Positions 56,249 to 64,000 of a stretch of DNA of 64,000 bases are shown one piece after another. The DNA lies in assembly GCA_029844215.1 (NCBI GenBank), contig CM056724.1:87129093-87193092 (forward strand), in the 5' to 3' direction. The translations under genes and the position numbers were made by a program. The notes under the pieces are model-generated. The model did not search any database. It was not told the origin of the DNA and saw only the letters and a program-made list of their open reading frames with translations. Source of the stretch: Przewalskia tangutica (Eukaryota; Streptophyta; Magnoliopsida; Solanales; Solanaceae). Position 1 is the stretch's first letter; the number at the start of each line of letters is the position of its first letter.

Positions 56249-57612
56249 AAGCTTACGTAAGTTGATCAATCAAAGATGAACAATGATTTCGCGACGCTAC
56301 AGTGATTCCGTCGAAAAAGTGACCTTTCCGGCCGATTCCGGCAACCATAGGGGACGAGACCACCACCATTAGTCTCGTATCAACCTCCTCTTCAACCCTA
56401 TACCATTTTCAACCTTTGATTCACAGTTTTTTGGGGTCGATTTTGAGATCAAATTTTTGGACTCTTTTACTCCTTGTGGCGATTTGCTTCGCCGGAAACC
56501 ACTGAACCTCATATGGCCGTCGTGGCCACTGGCCAACCTCCTCCTGAGGTCGGTCAGCCTTCGACGTTACCCACCTACCCCTCAAACCTCACCAACGATT
56601 TCCCTTCCCTTCCAAATACTGTTCACAGAAACAATGGACCTATTCCCATCATTCCTAATGGCGGCGGAGCACATCTCCCTCCACTGTCCATCCCTCATAA
56701 ACCTAGTGGTATTGTGAATGTTAACAGAGGGACTACCTTGGTCGATTTGATTCAAAACCAAAACTCTAGGGCTTGCATCGATTCAAGTTCTACATGTAAT
56801 ATCCCTCTCAAACCAATCCAATACCTGCATGGCGAACCTACTATGATGTTTGATGAGAAGGAAATTGAGTTATTGATTGTAGAACAAGACTTGAAACTTG
56901 TTGTTATTGGTAAGTTTACTCAAGGATGGTCCGACTTTGAATTGCTAAGGAAGGAGATTCCAAAGCAATGCGGGTTGAAAGCGGACGTTACTATAGGGTT
57001 GCTTCATAACCGCCATATTCTAATTCGATGTAAAATTGAAGAGGACTATGAAGTGTTGATGTCAAGCCCTGGTTTCTGGATAAAGGAGAAGAATAAGAAA
57101 TTGTTCATGATAACCTTCATTTGGGATGTGGCTTTTAATCCGGAAGAAGAATCTCATATTGCTTGGGGTTAGATCTCCTTCCCGGATTGGCCCCTAATTT
57201 TTATAATAAATCTGAATTGTTTTCAATGGCGGCGGCGGTGGGCAAGCCTTTAGCCCTAGATTCGGCCACGGTGAAAAAAACAAGGCCACACTGTGCCAAG
57301 GTTAAGGTTGAGGTAAACTTGTTACAATCTCATCCTACAAGAATACAAATAACACACATGAAGAATGGCGTAGTACATACTAAATGGCAAAGAATTCGCT
57401 TTGACTTATTGCCTAAGTATTGCACTCAATGCAAATTACAAGGACATGACATCGAGGGTTATTGGAAGATTAATCCGGAAACTGGTGAAAGAAAAAGAGG
57501 GTGGAAATAGAAGTGATGCTATGGTGTCAAAAGGAAAGAATTTGAACCCCACACCTTCCTCACAACCTAACCGACCAACACCCCCAAAAACCCTTCAAAT
57601 GGTTCGTCTAAG
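56249..57612 (+). mobile_element. LINE-like element, second copy, truncated
   Basis: From about 56262 the sequence parallels 11592..13100: CTACAGTGATTCCG leader, GGACGAGACCACCACC and ORF1. It is cut by gypsy LTR M at 57613 exactly where copy 1 continues ATCCTAGCC. The right half is not in the window. Confidence 0.8.
56474..57510 (+). pseudogene. LINE ORF1-like protein, second copy, broken
   Basis: Open for 232 codons from 56474 (MAVVATGQPPPEVGQPS at 56513 is the likely start), through WIKEKNKKLFMI to SHIAWG. There TGG has become TAG, and a one-base deletion shifts the frame. From 57163 it resumes (GLAPNFYNKSELF, AVGKPLALDSATVKKTRPH, zinc knuckle CTQCKLQGHDIEGY with the last Cys lost). Here codons equivalent to copy 1's stop at 12408 read Trp, so the two copies carry different lesions. 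Confidence 0.8.
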
Positions 57613-59153
57613 TGTTACACCCCGTAGTTTCAGGACACGTGTTTAAGAGAACGTACGTGAGAAAGTATGACTTTAAAAAAATTGAAACGAAAGAAGGATT
57701 GTTTTTTCCTACGGAATATTATTTCGAGCCTCGGGAAGGAAAAATGTTCGTTAATGAGAATTGAGTTTCCGAATTTGATATTTGAGACTTATAGAATTTA
57801 TCGAAATTTTGTGAGATGAAATATTTTAGACCAACCGGAGGGCGACACGTGTCACCCTCAATGGGCCCATGTGGGGCGGAAATATAGCCAAGTCAAGAAA
57901 GCCACTTGGCTTGATATTGTTGACCACATCCTATCCACACAAGTGTTTTAATCTAGGCCCTTGGTTGTAGTATATATCCTATACTAGTAGCAAGACAATT
58001 CTACACTTAGAAAATAAATCAAGAACTTGTTGTTCTTGAAGAGTGCTCTCGGCAATGGGCAAGTTTGAACAAGAAATTTTTTCGTTTGTGGTTCAATAAT
58101 CCCAATACTTTAAACCAAGGTTCCTAGGAGTATTACAAGGATATCTCAATAGAAAGATCCCGGAAAAACCACGTTTCTACGTTAGTCGCAAGGTGAAAAC
58201 CTAAGGTGTTCTTCAACTTTGAAGTTGGAAATAGAAGAGGAGTTCTTCACAAGCTTCTAAGGGTTGAAAATAGCGGATTGGAACGTCAATAAAAGGAGTT
58301 GAAGTTTCTAAGGATCGACTTTAGGTTTTGGATAAGATTTGGGCTTAAAAAGGTAATAATCTTCGTTTTACTATTGTAATTGAAGATTCCATGTTATGGT
58401 AAGTTAGAAATGATCATGTGATATATATTGTGAAGATTTATAAGTGTTATGGATATTGGAACCACTAATCCGAAACTAGCAAGTTTAGTCTTTGAGATTG
58501 TAATTCAATTTGGTTATTAGTTTTAGTCGGCGCATGTTGTATAAGAAGGTATTATAATTGTTATAATTGATTGAGACTATACAACATGTTAGAATAAAAA
58601 CTTGGATTGAAAAGGAATTGAAAGAGAATTAATGTTGTTGTAGCCGAGAATGGCCATTGAATTATTGGATTGTTTTATACAATTATGGGGCAGAATTTTA
58701 CACGTTCTGTAAGACGTGTAACCCCCTTTGATTAGTTGATTGGTTGAGCCTTAAATGTGGCATGTTGGTTATTGATTTACGGGCCTTGAAAAAGGTGGAA
58801 AAGTACGTAGAAGCAAAGGAAGTGCTGCCCAAATTTTGGTAGAATTAGAGACTTAGCACTTAGTATTATTCTATTTAATAAGCTAGGAGTTGATAGACAT
58901 GTTATGATTACTATAGGTTGAAGTACTACGTATAGCGTATTCTACTTGAAGGGTGGAAAAGCTAGCAAGGTTGAAGTACTTGGAGCATTTTGCTACTTGT
59001 CGATAGTCGTCGCGAGGTATGTGGACCTCTTCTTCCTTTTGGCATGATTATATGTATGAGATATACATGTGGTGTTATTTCATGATTCCTTCTACTCTTA
59101 GAAGTTAAGAGGTATGTATGTTGATTTACTCTATGTAAAAGTTATGTCTAAGT
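57613..59153 (+). mobile_element. Gypsy LTR M, 5' part
   Basis: Starts TGTTACACCCCGTAGTTTC inside the LINE-like copy and contains the palindrome GGGG...TTACACG...CGTGTAA...CCCC (58687..58725) and GGTTGAAGTACT modules. It is interrupted by LTR J at 59154; the remainder lies beyond the window or is lost. No coding sequence. Confidence 0.8.
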
Positions 59154-62100
59154 TGTTACACCCCGTAATTACATGACATGTTTTAAGAACGTACGTAAGA
59201 ATCCCAAATGTTAAGATTTGAGACTAGTAAAAATTTATCGGAATTATGGAATTGTCGGACAACGAAATATTGTGACGAATGGGAGGGCGACACGTGTCAC
59301 CCCCCCCTTAAGTAGTCTTGGATGAAAATAACAGGGGCAAAAGGGTCATTTGACCATTATTAAGATGACAAAGTCTTGCAAGTAGTAGAGCTTGATATAT
59401 TTGACTTAGTCAATGGAACCACTTAGCTTGATATTTAAGAGAATTGCATCCAAACCACACATTTGTACACATCTTGACCCTCCATGTTACTATATAGTAG
59501 TACTAGTAGCAAGACAACTTCTATACTTAGCCAAATTTTCAAGAAATTGGAAGAACTCATCTTGAAGCTCTCGGGTTCATCAATTCCAAAAGAGAAAAAA
59601 AATTGTTTGTTGTCCAATAAGCTCCACACTTTAAACCAAAGTTCATGAGGGTATTGTAAGGGTATCTCAATAGAAAGATTCCGGAAAAATAGCGTTTTTG
59701 TATTAGTCGCAAGGTGAAAACCTAGTTGCTTTCCTAGGTTTTGATTGGAAGATTAAAGGAAAGTTGTTTGTGATATTCGAAGGGTCTCAAGTGGCAGATT
59801 GAAGTGTCAAGAAGAGGCTCTAAGTTGCTAGGGAGCGACTTTGGATTTGAAGTTGGATTAAGGCTCGTTGAGGTAACAATCTTGTTCTCTTAAAGTGTTA
59901 CAAGATTATATATTGTTGTTAGCCTTACATTTTACTAGCATGAAGTATATGTAGTGAAGATTGATAAGTGATATGGATTGTTGTAGCCTAAAATCCGAAA
60001 TGACATATAAGCCATTTGAAGTTGAATCACAATTTGGTCGTTAATTAGAATCGTCGCATGTTACTTACTTGAAAATTGTAGTAGTTATAATCGATTGCGA
60101 CTTGATATCATGTTATACTAAACAATTTGGATTAAAAAAGAATTGGATAAGAATTGCTGTTGATGTATATCAAGTTGCCGAATTGGCCTTGTAGTTTGTA
60201 CTAGTTTGATATCAATTGTGGGGCGGAATTTTACACGTCTAGTAGGCGTGTAATCCCCTATTGTTAACTACATTGTTGGGCCTTAAATGTGGCGTGTTTG
60301 GTTATTGAATTCGGGCCTTGAAAAAGGTGGTAAAGTATGTAGAAACAAAGGAAGTGTTGTCCGATTTTCCGTAGAATTTAGTGACTTTACACTTATAATA
60401 TTCTATGTTTGAAGTAAGAGGTTAATAGACGTATTATGGTCATTATAGGTTGACATACTACGTGCGGTATATTGGACTAGTGAGTGGATTGACCCGAAGA
60501 GGTATGTGGAACTTTCCTATCTCTTGAGCATGAATAGTTGTACCTATATAGTACGGTAGACGTACACGACTTTGATATCCTTTACTTGTTTTAAGAATGT
60601 CCAAGTCGGTTGAGTTAGGGGATTAACTCATTTGTTTAAAAGTAGTAAGGATGTCTTAGTTTTCAAAGTTAAGGGACTTGAAGAGTTTTAAAGTATATGA
60701 TACTTGTTTCGTTTTAAACGTACAAGTCCCTTAGATATAGGAAAATGTATTTGACAAAGGTATAAAGTTAATTTAACGACTTTATGGGAAGTTGGTTATA
60801 CTAGCTTTATGGAAAGTTAAAAAGTGAGATTTACTCTAAGTAAAATAAGTAAGGATAAATGACTTGAAATTATGAAAGGCAAATTGGTTTTAAGGCATCA
60901 ATTGCCTAAGGTTTTAAAAGAAAAGAAGTCACTTGATTTAGAAGCCTATATATTTCTAAAAGGTATTGTGACTTGTCTTGGAAAGTAGTTGTGACTTGAT
61001 ACTATGGTTATTGGTATCTTGGAGGTTTTAATATGAAAAAGAGTCATTTTTAAAAGGATAGAGGTACATAGTACTTTGGGTTAAATTCCCGGATTTTTAT
61101 AAAGACATGTTAGTGCCTTAAGTAAACTAAAACGAGAGAGTATATGAACAAGACTAATAAGAAGTTAGGGGATTTCTTAACTTGCTTATATATTGTATGA
61201 TAAGCCGGTAGTGCTTGTGTTATGTATGATAAACTGGTAGTGCTTATGTTATGTATGATAGCCGGTTTGTGCTAGTGGTATATTATTCTTTACGGGGTCA
61301 TTCCCCGGGTTTGTGGCATTTGCATATTCCGTAGATTTGCTACCCATGATGAGAGGAATACCTCATGTGGGTCCGTAAGGGCTTATGCGGGTGAAATAGT
61401 CCCATGCGGGGCGGACCAGTCCTATGCGAGGAATACCTCATGCGGGTCTACACGACCTATGCGGGCGGATACAGTCTATGCGAGGAATACCTCATGCGGG
61501 TCCACACGACCCTTGCGGGTGAAATAGTCCCAGGAGTAGGATTGCTTAACGATACTGCGGGCGGGTGGTCCTGCTTTGATCGTGAGGCTCCTATTTTTAT
61601 GTAGTAAGTATACTCTTATTTACTCTCATTGTTAGTAAGGCACAGTGTACTGTAATTTGATTATTATACATGTCTCCGGCTTTGTTTTAGACTTATGATT
61701 TAATTACAGTATTTTCCAGTTTTACATACTTAGTACATATTGTGTACTGACCCCCTTCCTCGGGGGCTGCGTTCATGTCGCCAGGTAGGGGTAAGCAAGT
61801 GGTGGATCCTCATTCTTAGGATCATTGGTCAGGTGTCAGAAGCTCCATTTCTCCGGAGGCTTGTCTTTTGGTACGGTTCTCCCTGATGTTGTTGATATTA
61901 TGTACATTTAGGGGTATGGCGGGGCCCTGTCCCGCCACAGTTGTTATTCCTAGAGGTCTGTAGTCACATTTGTGGTTGGGCTGTAAGAACAGAGTTGTAC
62001 TGTTTTACTTTTTGGTTATGTATATTTTATGGAAGGCGGCCTTATCGGTTAGCCTGTGATGTTTATTGTCCAAACATGTTTATGTGTTGTGTATGTTCCG

Positions 62101-62176
62101 CTGCTATTCTCTGATGTATACCTGAAAGGGGTGCCCAGGTAGGGCACCAGTCGCGGCCCGGGGTCGGATCGTGACA
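59154..62176 (+). mobile_element. Gypsy LTR J (3.0 kb), 5' LTR of an element
   Basis: TGTTACACCCCGTAATTAC to GATCGTGACA. It has the palindrome at 60220..60258, GTACGGTAGACGTAC near 60553, minisatellites at 61187..61530, GCGTTCATG near 61769 and the terminal hairpin at 62130..62148. A primer-binding site follows, so it is a 5' LTR. Its internal region is interrupted almost at once by LTR K. Confidence 0.88.
61187..61530 (+). repeat. LTR J minisatellites
   Basis: Two to three GCTTATGTTATGTATG units (61187..61270), then units with TATGCGAGGAATACCTCATG, CGGGTCCACACGACC and GCGGGTGAAATAGTCCC (61340..61530). These match, in part, arrays of LTRs I, B and F. Confidence 0.7.
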
Positions 62177-62180
62177 AAAG

Positions 62181-62192
62181 TGGTATCAGAGC
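62181..62192 (+). promoter_or_regulatory. Gypsy J primer-binding site
   Basis: TGGTATCAGAGC, four bases after the LTR J end. Confidence 0.9.
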
Positions 62193-62200
62193 AGTTAGTC

Positions 62201-64000
62201 TGTTATACCCCGTATTTCCAGAGTATGTACGTGGGGGACGTACGTAGAAATTTTCGAACTTCTTTAGGCTTGGCCGAATTCTTTTTGTGCACAACACCCG
62301 GTTAGAGTCGTTTTTCGACGAAACGTTTTCACAGCTTTCGTAGGGAAAATTCCGGCTATGTCATTAATAATTTTTGCGGATTTTTCTGAGAGACGAAACA
62401 TTTTGGACCAACGAGAAGGCGACACTTGTCACCCTCTAATTGGTGATGGTTGGCGGACGAGAATGGGGAGTGTGGCACGTTTTTTGTGTTGAATTGGTGG
62501 TCAAGGAGTTGGTAGGATATTTTTGGTAGATGGATAAGGTTGCACATGGCTTAATCTTGGCCTTACACTTGCCTTGCACTTGGCACCATCTTGGCCATTG
62601 GTTGGCCTTCACTTGACCTATAAATACCCTCTAAGTTGAAGACTTTCTTCATCCTCACTGAGCAATCTACCTAAGTCTCAAACACTCCTCCCTCTTGATC
62701 TCTCGTCCACCACACCCTCCCCTTTGAGGCCCTTTGGCCGAGAGCTTCCTCCCCTTTGTAGTGGTTAGCGGTGGGTACCCCCAGCCTAGTTGTCTCGTAT
62801 AAATACCCTTGTTGTGGTATAGAAATACTCTCCTAGTATTGTTATAATGTCCAAATACCTTGGCGCAAATACCTGGTAGTATTCCCACGGTAACACTTAT
62901 ACAAGCCCGTAAAATACCATTATACTTTCCTCACCACTAAAACGAAACCCTAAGTAAATCTTCACCGTAGTTGAAGTTATAAGTAGAAGTTGGTTAGAAC
63001 TTCTAAGGGTTGGAGCGGTCGAGCTGGCCTGAGCGCGTGAGTAGGAGCTAAACCTTGCTCAGATCGACTTATAAACTCGGATAATTTTGGGCTTATCGAG
63101 GTAAACATTCTTGACCTTACATTTGTAATTGGAAATTACATGTTGTGAGTATATGGTTAAGTATACTATATATAGAATCGAACATAGTTGTGCGGCAATG
63201 TCTTTTGACTTAAGCTGAATAATACTTACTGAATGTCTTGCGACTTAAGCTGAATTTTAAGAAGTGAATCAATTGTAATTACATAGATCGTATTATAGTA
63301 GACTTGTGTAACATTCTTGTAGTAGAATTGTACACGCCCGGTTAGGCGTGTTAACCCCACTGGTTGGCTTGGTAGCCGACCGATAGAGAGGAGATTTACT
63401 GTTGCGGGGAGTCTGCGAATTTTACGTAATGTTCTACATTGAGCTCTAGATGTTAATAGGCGCCTTGTGGCCTCTATAGGTTGAAGTACTACGTATGGTG
63501 CGATCTACGTGGCTTAAGGAGTAGCCGACGGTTTGAAGTACTTGGAGCGTTTTGCTATTAGTCGATACTCGTCGCGAGGTATGTGAACCTCTTCCTATCT
63601 TTCTAGCATGATATGTCTGTAACTATGTAGTACGCAGACGCATACGTGTTAAAAGTATTTTCTTGGTTTAAAACATAAAGGGTTATAACGGCTTTATGGG
63701 AAGTTGGTTATAACAGCTTTATGTAGATAAGAAAAAGCCTGGTGATTGTTAAAAGGTAACTGATTTGAGTTATAACTGACTTGATGTGTGATGATAAAGA
63801 ACTTGAAGTCTTTCATTAAGAAACCCTTTTTGAAAGAAGAGTAATACTTCGTTTTGAGAACTTAAGAGTTATACTAGCTTTATGGAAAGTTAGGTATAAC
63901 TTCTAAAAGAGATAAAAAAAAGGGGAATGGCTATTTGATCTTAGAAGTTAAGAGACGTGATCTTATAAGATAAGGGACTTAACTTAATTAAATTGATTTG
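62201..64000 (+). mobile_element. Gypsy LTR K, start (runs off window)
   Basis: Starts TGTTATACCCCGTATTTCC eight bases after the primer site of J, preceded by TAGTC, a possible target duplication whose partner is outside. It carries a variant of the palindrome near 63330..63357 (GTACACG...GGCGTGTTAACCCC) and TTATAACGGCTTTATGG blocks near 63685 also found in LTR I. No coding sequence is recognised. Confidence 0.8.

Overview
The window is plant nuclear DNA, almost certainly from a Solanaceae genome. It holds one intact protein-coding host gene, a snakin/GASA peptide gene at 16457..17068 with one intron. Nearly all the rest is nested LTR retrotransposons, LINE-like elements and fragments of both. 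There is no bacterial-style gene organisation, no CRISPR and no rRNA or tRNA gene. The family assignment rests on the snakin sequence and on the style of the Ty3/gypsy LTRs (3-3.7 kb, starting TGTTACACCCCGTA, ending near TGACA, with an initiator-Met tRNA primer site TGGTATCAGAGC).

Layout. 1..7840: gypsy element A (minus strand), its internal region carrying LINE remnants. 7841..11223: gypsy B (minus), truncated gag plus one whole LTR; A sits inside B. 11224..11395: a scrap of a third gypsy LTR. 11396..15179: repeat X copy 1 split by a LINE-like element that has ORF1 and an unrecognised second coding region but no endonuclease or reverse transcriptase. 15700..16112: X copy 2, then the snakin gene. 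17619..22071: copia G (minus), complete in outline with 205-bp LTRs and AAACA target duplication. 23300..25103: the 3' end of copia H (minus). 25104..28671: the 3' part of Sirevirus-like copia E (plus). 28672..38703: gypsy F (minus), with a 3.7-kb solo LTR (I) inside it. 38704..55862: Sirevirus-like copia D (minus), split by gypsy C (45448..55171, plus, TSD CTTAG). 55863..56248: X copy 3, inverted. 56249..57612: a second LINE-like ORF1 copy, cut by gypsy LTR M, which is cut by gypsy LTR J, which is followed 24 bp later by gypsy LTR K running off the window.

How it works together. The retroelement reading frames seen here carry stops or frameshifts, so most copies look incapable of self-mobilisation. 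The gypsy families differ in sequence but share LTR modules: a 5-nt-loop hairpin near the LTR 3' end (its sequence changed but pairing kept in A), a hairpin just before the polypurine tract, an internal GGGG/TTACACG...CGTGTAA/CCCC palindrome, a GTACG...CGTAC palindrome and a family-specific minisatellite. These modules, and the RT-less LINE-like element with a PAM2-like motif, are the most unusual signals. Boundaries were placed by eye from matching repeats, target duplications, primer sites and polypurine tracts; similarity statements are visual, not computed.
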